Notes under the pieces: generated by a model
Told to the model about the DNA's origin: nothing
Databases searched by the model: none
The model's input: only the letters and a program-made list of their open reading frames with translations
Translations under genes and position numbers: made by a program
In this document: piece by piece, positions 7,544-14,717 of the stretch
Position numbering within the stretch: position 1 is the stretch's first letter
How the letters are laid out: every line of letters starts with the position of its first letter
DNA from: Algoriphagus sp.
Lineage (GTDB): Bacteria; Bacteroidota; Bacteroidia; Cytophagales; Cyclobacteriaceae
Assembly: GCA_023255285.1 (NCBI GenBank)
Contig: JALRIY010000023.1
Coordinates: forward strand, 1 to 17,553
Direction: 5' to 3'
DNA: 17,553 nt

Positions 7544-8932
7544 TTACCAAATCCAGGTGCCTGTAGCACCAGGAGCCAAGGAAGTAGAAAAATTGTATTC
7601 ACTTTCCTTTACATCAAAGAGAATTTCCTTTGCCGAGTCGTTATGAACAATCAAGACTTTTTTACCATCCGGTCGGGTAAAAGCCACATTAGGAAGATTT
7701 TTGGGTGCAGTCGATCCGATGCGGGTGGAACCTGGATCTACCAATTTGCTGGCATGCGCAATGATGTAATAAGCGGGATTTCGAACAATCTCATTACCGG
7801 TGATAGTAATAGCTCCTAAACAACGATCACAGCCTCCGCGGTCTGTATGAGGTGTTAGCGTAGGGTTTGAACTTAGGTTCCATTCCAAAACTGTTTTTGC
7901 CCAATTTCTAGACGCCCCAATAATCAGGTTTTTCACATGCCAAGAAATATCTCCTTCCAAGTTGCCTGGAGCACCTACCCACTGCTCGGTAAAGTAGAGG
8001 TGCTTGTTAGGAAATGCGCGATGAACCTCGGAAAGAGCTTCGATTTGACCTCCGTAGAGGTGGAAGGCGGAGCCATCCACATAAGGATTTGCTAAAGGGT
8101 CACTGAGAACGGCGATTGGGTAATCTGGTCGATCGGCATTGTGATCGTAAATAATAATTTTCGTTTTGATTTTTGCTTGTTCAAATGCTGGCCCTAAATG
8201 CTGTCCAATAAATCGTGCCTGCTGTTCAGGAAGCATCAATAAGGAAGGGTTGTTGCTTGGATGTAACGGTTCGTTTTGAATCGTGATTGCATCGATTTCA
8301 AAGCCTCTTTTGCCCATTTCTTGGATGTATTTGACCAAATAAAGCGCATAAATTTCCTCAAATTGAGGCAATAGTGAACCACCTCGGGTATCTCGGTTAT
8401 CCTTCATCCAGGTAGGAGGAGACCAAGGAGATGCCATGAGGGTTACTTTTGGATTGATCTGCAAAATCTGTTTTAGGATAGGAAGGACATCAAATGTATC
8501 GTAACTTAAACTGAATTGACTTAGTGTATTGTCTGTTTCCTTTACATCTTTTAGGTCGTTGTAGGAAAAAGGGAATGCATTTAGGTCCGATGCGGCCACA
8601 GCCAAGCGCAAGTAAGAAATGCGGATGTCGTTTTCTCCGGAACCAAACAATTCCTGAAGGATGCTTTGTCTTGCCGAATCGCTCATGGAAAGCAAGTGAC
8701 TGGCCGAGCCCTGGCTTAGTGTAAATCCAAAGCCATCCATAGATTGGTATAGGGAATCAGTGTACAAACTTATCTGCTCCGGAGGCTCTCCAGTTACAGC
8801 ACTTGTAGCAGGATGTTTTTGAAAAAGAACTCCTGCCTTGGGGTCGGTGAGCCAAAAAGTAGGTGTTTGTCCTTTGGCGGAAAAGCCTAGAGCAACAACT
8901 AAACAAAAGAGAAGAGTAGGTCGTATGGGCAT
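7544..8932 (-). CDS. Secreted glycoside hydrolase family 30 (glucosylceramidase-like)
   Basis: A 462-residue protein with a signal peptide (hydrophobic about 7-18, cleavage probably near AKG-Q at 19-22). GH30 landmarks in order: MDGFGFTLS at 65-73, RLAVAASD near 109-116, MASPWSPPTWMK at 166-177, IQNEP with acid/base E221 after N220, GSAFHLYGG about 287-295, FTEQW with nucleophile E316, and LEWNLSSNP about 349-357 closing the barrel. The end (about 400-462) is the short beta domain of the family. Such retaining enzymes cleave beta-linked glucosides or beta-1,6-glucans; the exact substrate is not readable. No SusC/SusD genes flank it, so it is not in a recognisable polysaccharide locus. The start is an ATG only 6 bp after a strong hairpin, with no Shine-Dalgarno. 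It lies 164 bp downstream of the transketolase genes on the same strand. Confidence 0.9.
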   Translation of the reverse strand: MPIRPTLLFCLVVALGFSAKGQTPTFWLTDPKAGVLFQKHPATSAVTGEPPEQISLYTDSLYQSMDGFGFTLSQGSASHLLSMSDSARQSILQELFGSGENDIRISYLRLAVAASDLNAFPFSYNDLKDVKETDNTLSQFSLSYDTFDVLPILKQILQINPKVTLMASPWSPPTWMKDNRDTRGGSLLPQFEEIYALYLVKYIQEMGKRGFEIDAITIQNEPLHPSNNPSLLMLPEQQARFIGQHLGPAFEQAKIKTKIIIYDHNADRPDYPIAVLSDPLANPYVDGSAFHLYGGQIEALSEVHRAFPNKHLYFTEQWVGAPGNLEGDISWHVKNLIIGASRNWAKTVLEWNLSSNPTLTPHTDRGGCDRCLGAITITGNEIVRNPAYYIIAHASKLVDPGSTRIGSTAPKNLPNVAFTRPDGKKVLIVHNDSAKEILFDVKESEYNFSTSLAPGATGTWIW

Positions 8933-8938
8933 GGGGTC

Positions 8939-8969
8939 AACCTTTGAGGTTTTTTAAACCTCGAAGGTT
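8939..8969. repeat. Near-perfect 31-nt hairpin at the GH30 start
   Basis: AACCTTTGAGGTTT (8939-8952) pairs with AAACCTCGAAGGTT (8956-8969), fourteen pairs with one T-G wobble around a TTT loop. Each arm is itself a short palindrome of the AACCT...AGGTT type found in the neighbouring array. On the GH30 transcript the hairpin would lie 6 nt before the initiation codon. No U tract follows on the minus strand, so it is not a usual terminator. Confidence 0.8.
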
Positions 8970-8987
8970 TTAAAACTTAACTATACG

Positions 8988-9096
8988 AAAACCCTCAAGG
9001 TTTTAGACAAACCTCAAAGGATACTAAAACCCTCGAGGTTTTAGATAAACCTCAAAGGATACTAAAACCTTTGAGGTTTAAGGGAAACCTCAAGGA
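8988..9096. repeat. Tandem array of 38-bp palindromic units
   Basis: Three units in direct tandem: 8988-9025, 9026-9063 and a degenerate, shortened third from 9064 to the transketolase stop codon. Each starts AAAACC-N5-GGTTTT (N5 is CTCAA, CTCGA, TTTGA), followed by AGA(C/T)AAACCTCAAAGG and ATACT. The 33-bp blocks 8999-9031 and 9037-9069 differ at one base. Every unit contains inverted AACC/GGTT arms, so the array can fold into several hairpins. With the hairpin at 8939-8969 it fills the whole spacer between the transketolase C subunit and GH30. Confidence 0.85.
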
Positions 9097-10059
9097 TTAT
9101 TTTCTTGCAAGTGCCCTTTTTGCTGCTTTAACGATGTTTTCAGCATTGAGGCCGTACTTTTCTAGAAGTTGAGTTGGTGTACCTGACTCACCAAAACTGT
9201 CGTTGACACCCACATACTCTAAGGGAGCAGGGTTGTGACGTATCAAGGTTTGTGCAATGCTGTCGCCTAGGCCTCCATTGAGTTGGTGTTCTTCGGCAGA
9301 AACAGCGCAACCGGTCTTGTGTACAGATTCCAGAATTGCTTCGGTATCCAAAGGCTTGATCGTATGGATATTGATTACCTCGGCATGGATTCCTTCTTCG
9401 CGAAGCATGGCTTCTGCAACTACTGCCTCCCACACCAAGTGCCCCGTAGCAAAAATGGTCACGTCTTTTCCGTCAATCATTTTCCAAGCTTTTCCAATTT
9501 CAAACTTTTGGTTGGCAGGAGTAAAAATTGGCCAGCTTGGGCGTCCAAAGCGGAGGTATACTGGTCCTTCATATTCTGCTATAGCAATGGTCGCAGCTTT
9601 GGTTTGGTTGTAGTCGCAAGGATTAATTACCGTCATATGTGGAAGCATTTTCATCATGCCCAAGTCCTCCAGAATCTGGTGAGTTGCCCCATCTTCTCCA
9701 AGTGTCAGACCGGCGTGAGAGGCGCAGATTTTCACGTTCTTGTCCGAATAGGCTACGGATTGGCGGATTTGGTCGTATACACGGCCTGTGGCAAAGTTGG
9801 CGAAGGTACCAGCAAAGGGAATTTTTCCTCCCAAGGCCATCCCTGCGGCAAGTCCAATCATGTTGGCCTCTGCGATACCAGTTTGAAAAAAGCGCTCTGG
9901 AAATTCCTTTTGAAAGTCACCCATTTTCAAGGATCCGATCAAATCGGCACAAAGGCCTACCACATTTGGGTTTCTTCTTCCTGCTTCCAAAAACCCATCG
10001 CCAAAACCTGAGCGGGTATCTTTCTTTTCGGTAAATGTATATTTTAAATCTAAGCTCAT
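9097..10059 (-). CDS. Transketolase, C-terminal subunit
   Basis: A 320-residue protein that equals the pyrimidine-binding and C-terminal domains of transketolase. The catalytic Glu that activates thiamine diphosphate is E64 in TGIAEANM. The segment HAGLTLGEDGATHQ (115-128) matches the transketolase signature of this domain, including the conserved His residues. Residues about 195-310 form the C-terminal Rossmann-like domain (IFATGHLVWEA, then SAEEHQLNGGLGD). It must pair with the N-terminal subunit encoded just upstream to form the two-carbon-transferring enzyme of the non-oxidative pentose phosphate pathway. The 24-bp gap to that gene indicates co-transcription and balanced synthesis. The homologous C-terminal half of DXP synthase is the main alternative, but the partner's sequence and length fit transketolase. 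The stop codon abuts the palindromic repeat array. Confidence 0.92.
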   Translation of the reverse strand: MSLDLKYTFTEKKDTRSGFGDGFLEAGRRNPNVVGLCADLIGSLKMGDFQKEFPERFFQTGIAEANMIGLAAGMALGGKIPFAGTFANFATGRVYDQIRQSVAYSDKNVKICASHAGLTLGEDGATHQILEDLGMMKMLPHMTVINPCDYNQTKAATIAIAEYEGPVYLRFGRPSWPIFTPANQKFEIGKAWKMIDGKDVTIFATGHLVWEAVVAEAMLREEGIHAEVINIHTIKPLDTEAILESVHKTGCAVSAEEHQLNGGLGDSIAQTLIRHNPAPLEYVGVNDSFGESGTPTQLLEKYGLNAENIVKAAKRALARK

Positions 10060-10083
10060 CTTGTTGTCTTTTGCAATGGATAA

Positions 10084-10935
10084 TTAATAATCGCCAAGTG
10101 TTTCTTCTAATTGACCTAAGGCTAGGGCCAATTGCTCGTCGTTTGGCGGGGAACCATGCCACTTGTGGGTACCTACCATGAAATCTACTCCATAGCCCAT
10201 TTCGGTGTAAAGGAGGTTCAAGATGGGTTTTCCTTTACCGGTGAGGGATTTGGCTTTTTCCAAACCAGCAATTACCGCGGCGAGGTCATTGCCGTCTTTT
10301 GTTTCGATGACTTCCCAACCAAAAGCTTCCCACTTGGCTTTGAGGTTTTTCAAGTCCATTATTTTTTCAGTGGGACCATCGATTTGCTGTCCATTGTAAT
10401 CAACTGTTGCAATCACATTGTCCATACCGTAATGTGCAGCATACATCGCTGCTTCCCAAACTTGTCCTTCTTGCAATTCCCCATCGCCCATGAGTACGTA
10501 GACCAATCCCTTGTCATGATCAATTTTCTTGGCTTGTGCAGTTCCTATCGCAACAGATAAACCCTGACCTAGAGAACCAGATGCAATGCGGATTCCTGGT
10601 AATTTTTCATGAGTAGCTGGATGACCTTGTAGCCTTGAGTTCAGTTTGCGAAAAGTTTTTAATTCCTCTACTGGAAAATACCCACTTCGAGCTAATACAG
10701 AATACCAACCTGCAGATAGATGCCCGTTGGAGAGGAAAAAAAGATCTTCCCCTTTTCCATTCATTTGGAAATCGGGATTGTGGTGGAGCTGATCAAAATA
10801 GAGTGCTACAAAAAATTCAGCACATCCTAAGGGTGCGCCAGGGTGACCGGATTGCACGGCATGAACCATGCGTAATACGTCTCTACGTAGTTGGCTACAA
10901 ATTTCTTGTAGCTCAGTTAGGGAATGTTTTTTCAT
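10084..10935 (-). CDS. Transketolase, N-terminal subunit
   Basis: A 283-residue protein equal to the pyrophosphate-binding domain of transketolase. The thiamine diphosphate/magnesium motif is complete: GDGE at 150-153 and N181 in DYNGQQ, about 30 residues apart as usual. SGHPGAPLG (29-37) with H31, GHLSAGWY (71-78) with H72, and THKWHG (256-261) are the other active-site segments. It lacks the second and third domains, which the next gene supplies, so the enzyme is split as in many bacteria and archaea rather than a single chain of about 650-680 residues. Together they move two-carbon ketol units between sugar phosphates in the cytosol. The gene starts with ATG 9 bp after the stop of the Bcp gene, so it is probably translated from the same mRNA. 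Confidence 0.93.
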   Translation of the reverse strand: MKKHSLTELQEICSQLRRDVLRMVHAVQSGHPGAPLGCAEFFVALYFDQLHHNPDFQMNGKGEDLFFLSNGHLSAGWYSVLARSGYFPVEELKTFRKLNSRLQGHPATHEKLPGIRIASGSLGQGLSVAIGTAQAKKIDHDKGLVYVLMGDGELQEGQVWEAAMYAAHYGMDNVIATVDYNGQQIDGPTEKIMDLKNLKAKWEAFGWEVIETKDGNDLAAVIAGLEKAKSLTGKGKPILNLLYTEMGYGVDFMVGTHKWHGSPPNDEQLALALGQLEETLGDY

Positions 10936-10944
10936 GAGGTTAGG

Positions 10945-11394
10945 TTACTTAAGCACTTGTGCCGTGTGATTTTTGGTATCTACTTTTTGGATGACTTCAG
11001 CGATTTTTCCAACTTCATCGATGACAAAGGTGGTCCGCGCAGTACCCATGTAGGCACGGCCATACATGGATTTTTCTACCCAGGTTCCGTAGGCTTGATG
11101 TACGGTAAGTTCTGTATCCGCAATTAAGGAAAAGGGAAGGTTCTGTTTTTCAATAAATTTTTGGTGCGATTTTTCGGTATCCGAACTTACTCCAAAGACT
11201 ACATATCCCGCATTGAGTAGTTGCTCGTAATTGTCTCGAAGGTTACAGGCTTGAGCCGTGCATCCCGGAGTGGCATCTTTAGGGTAAAAATAAAGAATCA
11301 CTTTTTTTCCGCGGTAGTCAGATAGTTTGATGGAAGCTCCAGTTTCAATCTTTGCTTCAAAATCAGGTGCCAATTGGCCAACTTCTAAAGTCAT
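10945..11394 (-). CDS. bcp: Thioredoxin-dependent peroxiredoxin, Bcp/PrxQ type
   Basis: A 149-residue cytosolic peroxiredoxin of normal length. The peroxidatic cysteine is C45 in the pattern ATPGCTAQAC, with the resolving C50 five residues later, the hallmark of the PrxQ/Bcp subfamily. The upstream VILYFYPKD strand and the downstream TFVIDEVGKI strand complete the thioredoxin fold. It reduces hydrogen peroxide and organic hydroperoxides at the expense of thioredoxin. It lies between the M23 peptidase (28-bp gap) and the transketolase N subunit (9-bp gap) on the same strand. Transketolase supports pentose phosphate metabolism; whether the pairing with peroxide defence is functional is inference. 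Confidence 0.94.
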   Translation of the reverse strand: MTLEVGQLAPDFEAKIETGASIKLSDYRGKKVILYFYPKDATPGCTAQACNLRDNYEQLLNAGYVVFGVSSDTEKSHQKFIEKQNLPFSLIADTELTVHQAYGTWVEKSMYGRAYMGTARTTFVIDEVGKIAEVIQKVDTKNHTAQVLK

Positions 11395-11422
11395 GGTGAT
11401 GGTGATTAAGATAATTACAAAT

Positions 11423-13309
11423 TTAGTTAAGGGTGCTGCGCCATTCTGCTACATTGCCTGCTTGGTCAGTAACTTTTAAAAGGACAGCACCTTTTAGCAC
11501 TTGGCCTTTTAGCGGTTCTGACCAAAATACAGCTTGTTTATGCTCGTAACGCATCCAAATCCATTCCCCATTCACAAAAGCTTCAAAACTTTTTATTCCA
11601 GACAAATTGTCTTTGATTGAAAAGCGCAATCCTTGGTTAGAAACTCGAATAGGAGTGATGCTTGGTTTGACTATATCCTCAGCCAAAACAAAACTACCAA
11701 AATTTCTGGTTTTGAACCGTATTTGATTTTCATTCCATTCCCCGCCCACAAAACTTCTGGTACCATTAGCAGCGCGTAAGTATACATGTGTTTTAGATTT
11801 GTTCCCACTATATCCATTGACCTCCCAGGTTGCTTCTAGTGGATTCCATAGATAGGATGTGGTTTCTCCTAAGTTGAGAATTGGAGCTGTGGCTGTTCCT
11901 GATTGGGTGACACGAAGGTATAAATCTTCCAAAAGGCTATTTTCACTTGTTCGTATCTGTAAGTTATCGACTGCATGGAGGTGTTCCTTACCAACTGGAA
12001 AATGGCCCAAAATATCTGGGATATAAATTTCTGAACATAAGTCAATTTTCTTAGGGATTCCAAATCTTAGGTCCCAAAGGTAAGTTCTACTAGCTGCATC
12101 TTGGTAAGCGGGAAGAATTTCGTAGCTATGGTTTCCAACCTCGAATTTGGCAAGACCTCCTTTCGAGGTTTGAGCGACTTTAATTTTTAGGATGTTTTTG
12201 AAGTAACTAACCTGTGCTTTGGCTGGAGAAGCTCCATCGGACTTGGTTGAATCCAGGTCGGTTCCTAGTAGACTGAGTTGTACCAAACGTGTATTATTGT
12301 AAGCATCAATTAGTTTAAGCTGAAAATTTTTCTTGATTCCTGCCTCTATCTCTAATATACCGGTACTGTTATCATTTGGTGTAAGGAATGAGAATTTTAA
12401 GTCCTTTTGATAATACAGTTTGGTAAATCGATTTCGGTGCGTATGCAATAGAAAATGACGAGTATAATTAAAGTCCACTTGATCAATTTGAAGGCTAAAT
12501 AAGTGCCCTGAGTCATCGGCTAATTCAAATCTTGGAAAGCCATTTTGATTTTCTGCGCCATCCAACTTGTCGTAGCTTTGTATTTCTAATCCCACTTTTC
12601 CTGTAACTTTTACAGTTTCTGGAATGCGGTAATTACCTCCGCTCAGTACAGGACTAAGTTCTACCCGTTGAAATTTTCCATTTACACGGCTATCGAGCTC
12701 CAGAGGGACAATAGCTATTTTTTGAGGTGTAGGAGGGGTTTTGTCTACAATTTCATCAAAACCAGCGAGCAAGGGGTCAAGTGCTCTGTCCAAACTATCT
12801 CTGATTTCAAAATGAAGGTGAGGACCTCCCGAACTACCTGTATTCCCACCGTAGGCGATCAGTTCCCCTTTTTTGACGGAAAGTTGACCATCTTCCAAGA
12901 ATAGTTCCAATTCATTTTGTTTGGCTTCATAGGCCTTGGTCTTTATCCAGTCATGTAGCCTGGGAATGAAATTCCTTAAGTGGCCATAAAGTGTGATGTG
13001 CCCACTAGGATGCTTGAGATAAATAACGTTCCCATATCCAAAAGAAGAAATTTTTATTCGGTGAACCCATCCTTCAGCAGCTGCATAGATAGGTTCACCT
13101 TCTACGCCACCAAATTTGTAGTCCAAACCAGTATGAAAGTGATTTGGTCGAAGCTCTGAAAAATTTCCAGAAAGATAATTTCGTTGCCCAGGTTTCACTG
13201 GTGATTGGAAATATCCTTTTTGAATTTCTTGACCAACTGCAAAATTTAATGAGCACCAAGCGAATGCAAAAGTAAAAAGGAAATGGAATCGCTTACTTAA
13301 CTTCGACAT
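11423..13309 (-). CDS. Secreted M23 family metallopeptidase with C-terminal beta domains
   Basis: A 628-residue protein. I start it at the ATG at 13309 because it gives a proper signal peptide (basic SKLSKR, hydrophobic 8-24, ending AVGQ). Starts further upstream (13324, 13456) only add residues that overlap the FAH gene. The LytM/lysostaphin domain lies at about 33-185 with the zinc ligands H59 and D63 (HTGLD), the catalytic-type H110 in YGHL, and H164/H166 in GGPHLHFE. Between them an insertion (about 115-145) separates the halves of the domain. The remaining 440 residues are beta-rich and end in an Ig-like module (about 550-628; SIKDNLSGIKSF, VTDQAGNVAEW). All ligands are present, so it is probably an active endopeptidase on peptidoglycan cross-bridges; substrate unproven. 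It overlaps the FAH gene by 17 bp and lies 28 bp from bcp. Confidence 0.87.
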   Translation of the reverse strand: MSKLSKRFHFLFTFAFAWCSLNFAVGQEIQKGYFQSPVKPGQRNYLSGNFSELRPNHFHTGLDYKFGGVEGEPIYAAAEGWVHRIKISSFGYGNVIYLKHPSGHITLYGHLRNFIPRLHDWIKTKAYEAKQNELELFLEDGQLSVKKGELIAYGGNTGSSGGPHLHFEIRDSLDRALDPLLAGFDEIVDKTPPTPQKIAIVPLELDSRVNGKFQRVELSPVLSGGNYRIPETVKVTGKVGLEIQSYDKLDGAENQNGFPRFELADDSGHLFSLQIDQVDFNYTRHFLLHTHRNRFTKLYYQKDLKFSFLTPNDNSTGILEIEAGIKKNFQLKLIDAYNNTRLVQLSLLGTDLDSTKSDGASPAKAQVSYFKNILKIKVAQTSKGGLAKFEVGNHSYEILPAYQDAASRTYLWDLRFGIPKKIDLCSEIYIPDILGHFPVGKEHLHAVDNLQIRTSENSLLEDLYLRVTQSGTATAPILNLGETTSYLWNPLEATWEVNGYSGNKSKTHVYLRAANGTRSFVGGEWNENQIRFKTRNFGSFVLAEDIVKPSITPIRVSNQGLRFSIKDNLSGIKSFEAFVNGEWIWMRYEHKQAVFWSEPLKGQVLKGAVLLKVTDQAGNVAEWRSTLN

Positions 13310-13904
13310 GTAACATTTTTTCATTGCCGATAAATCCAACCAATTGGTCACCCACTTGCACAGGCCCCACTCCAGCTGGGGTACCGGTATAGATGAGATC
13401 TCCTTTTTTGAGGGTGAAAAATTGGGATACGTAAGCGATGAGTGCCGCAAAATCAAAAAGCATTAAACCGGTGTTCCCTTTTTGTTGAAGCACTCCATTG
13501 ACCTCAAGGTGAAAGTCGATTGAAGTTAAATCTCCCAATTCGACCACTGGTTTGAATTCACCTATAGGAGCAGAGCCATTGAATGCTTTGGCAATTTCCC
13601 ACGGCAAGCCTTTGGCCTTGCATTGGTCTTGTAGGTCTCGTGCTGTGAAATCTATTCCTAAACCGATTTCATCAAAGTACCGATGCGCAAATTGAGGTTG
13701 TATGTATTTTCCTTCTTTAGAGATTTTGAGTACCAACTCAATTTCATGATGGATATTGGATGAAAAGTCTGGATAATAAAAAGGGGCTCCTCCTTTTAAT
13801 AGGGCCGTATCTGGCTTAAGAAATACTACCGGCTTTCCGGGCTTTTCATTCTTAAGCTCTTCAATATGAGCCGCGTAATTTCGGCCTATACAAATGATTT
13901 TCAT
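13293..13904 (-). CDS. Fumarylacetoacetate hydrolase (FAH) family protein
   Basis: A 203-residue cytosolic protein, the short form of the FAH fold. The magnesium-binding acidic triad is visible: E54 and E56 in HHEIELVL and D85 in GIDFTARD. IGRNYAAH at the N terminus, FLKPDTALL about 28-36 and TGTPAGVGPV near the C terminus are classic family signatures. Members cleave or decarboxylate beta-keto acids such as acylpyruvates or oxaloacetate; this size and signature fit acylpyruvase/oxaloacetate decarboxylase-type members better than tyrosine-pathway FAH. It is the first gene after the AT-rich terminator at 13950-13980, and the M23 gene starts inside its last codons, so the two are translationally linked. 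I see no clear TAnnTTTG promoter in its 90-bp upstream spacer. Confidence 0.9.
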   Translation of the reverse strand: MKIICIGRNYAAHIEELKNEKPGKPVVFLKPDTALLKGGAPFYYPDFSSNIHHEIELVLKISKEGKYIQPQFAHRYFDEIGLGIDFTARDLQDQCKAKGLPWEIAKAFNGSAPIGEFKPVVELGDLTSIDFHLEVNGVLQQKGNTGLMLFDFAALIAYVSQFFTLKKGDLIYTGTPAGVGPVQVGDQLVGFIGNEKMLHVEVK

Positions 13905-13949
13905 GTTAATTATTAGTTAATCGAGCGGGTTGTAAAATTTGGGGTAAAA

Positions 13950-13980
13950 CAATTAAAAAAGTGATACTTGATTTTAATTG
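13950..13980 (-). terminator. AT-rich hairpin, possible terminator of the SGNH hydrolase gene
   Basis: On the minus strand CAATTAAAA (13980 to 13972) pairs perfectly with TTTTAATTG (13958 to 13950) over a 13-nt loop and is followed by TTTT. It starts 14 bp after the SGNH stop. The stem has only two GC pairs, so strength is modest. It marks the likely boundary between the two minus-strand gene groups. Confidence 0.45.
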
Positions 13981-13994
13981 CTCTTTTTTGCAAA

Positions 13995-14717
13995 TCAATC
14001 AAAGTTAATCTGACTCAGTTCAGTAAGTATATTCTGCATCCAATCACCATAAATCTGTTTTGAAGGATGTAGTCCATCAGCAACAAGGGATTCAGGAAGA
14101 CCTCCTTCCATCCGGTAATCGGATGTGATATCAATAAATTTGATTTCGTGTTTTTCACAAATCTTTTTCTTCAGTTGATTGTAGTTGTTTATTTCTCGTG
14201 CTACGGATTCTGTGTCTACTCCCTTTTGGATAGCAAAGGGTGTGACTCCCCAATCAGGAATGGAAAGTACGATGACATGCGATTTATTTCCTCTTGCAAA
14301 GGTTATGGCCCGTTCCAAGATCCTTTCAAAATCTATTGCAAAAGTATCTGCAGAACGTCCTCGGTATTGATTGTTGACTCCAATCAATAAGGTCACCAAG
14401 TCATACCCCTCTGCTGATGTAGCTGTATTTTGAATACCGACTTCAAGTTCATCTACCGTCCAACCAGTTTTTGCAATGATTAAAGGGGCGGTGAAAGGTG
14501 TTTTTTCTTTTTTATTCCATTCCCGTACGAGTTGCATGGGGTAGCGGTCTCCCAAGTCTACCCCTTCACCAATGGTATAACTGTCTCCTAAAGCAAGGTA
14601 GCTCAGGGAGTTTTTCTGGGCTGAAGTTGGTGAGGAAAATGTCATTGCAATAAGGAGTAAAAGCGGTAGGGGAAATTGAAAAATCGAAAACATCCTTTTA
14701 GCTAGTTTTAAATACAT
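13995..14717 (-). CDS. Secreted SGNH/GDSL hydrolase
   Basis: A 240-residue protein counted from the ATG at 14717. This gives a signal peptide with a basic start (KLAKR), a hydrophobic core about 14-26 and the end SPTSAQ. The ATG at 14693 would lose the basic residues, and a TTG lies two codons upstream of 14717. The SGNH blocks are all present: GDSYT with nucleophile S46 (block I), G85 in KTGWT (block II), GVNNQ with N115 (block III), and DGLHP with D214 and H217 (block V). Such enzymes are esterases or lipases, including de-acetylases of cell-wall and plant sugars; substrate not predictable. The gene overlaps the LD-carboxypeptidase by 20 bp, implying coupled translation and a possible envelope role. 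Confidence 0.88.
   Translation of the reverse strand: MYLKLAKRMFSIFQFPLPLLLLIAMTFSSPTSAQKNSLSYLALGDSYTIGEGVDLGDRYPMQLVREWNKKEKTPFTAPLIIAKTGWTVDELEVGIQNTATSAEGYDLVTLLIGVNNQYRGRSADTFAIDFERILERAITFARGNKSHVIVLSIPDWGVTPFAIQKGVDTESVAREINNYNQLKKKICEKHEIKFIDITSDYRMEGGLPESLVADGLHPSKQIYGDWMQNILTELSQINFD

Noticed and set aside
7464..7646. Open frame of 60 codons starting in the twin hairpin, as a truncated IS3 orfA
   Set aside because: After the ATG region it is antisense to the GH30 C terminus, and the residues show no helix-turn-helix transposase pattern.
7544..8932. GH30 gene as part of a polysaccharide utilisation locus
   Set aside because: No SusC/SusD, sensor-regulator or other carbohydrate-active gene is adjacent in the window.
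8939..9096. CRISPR array
   Set aside because: The 38-bp period consists of repeated sequence throughout with only five variable bases; no unique spacers and no cas genes nearby.
8939..9096. Intrinsic terminator array for the transketolase operon
   Set aside because: Stems are AT-rich palindromes whose trailing T residues are part of the stems, and the strongest hairpin (8939-8969) has no U tract on the minus strand; termination is possible but not shown.
9283..10011. Long open frame (242 codons) on the plus strand inside the transketolase C subunit
   Set aside because: Antisense shadow of a well-conserved gene; Cys/Phe/Gly-rich composition without family features.
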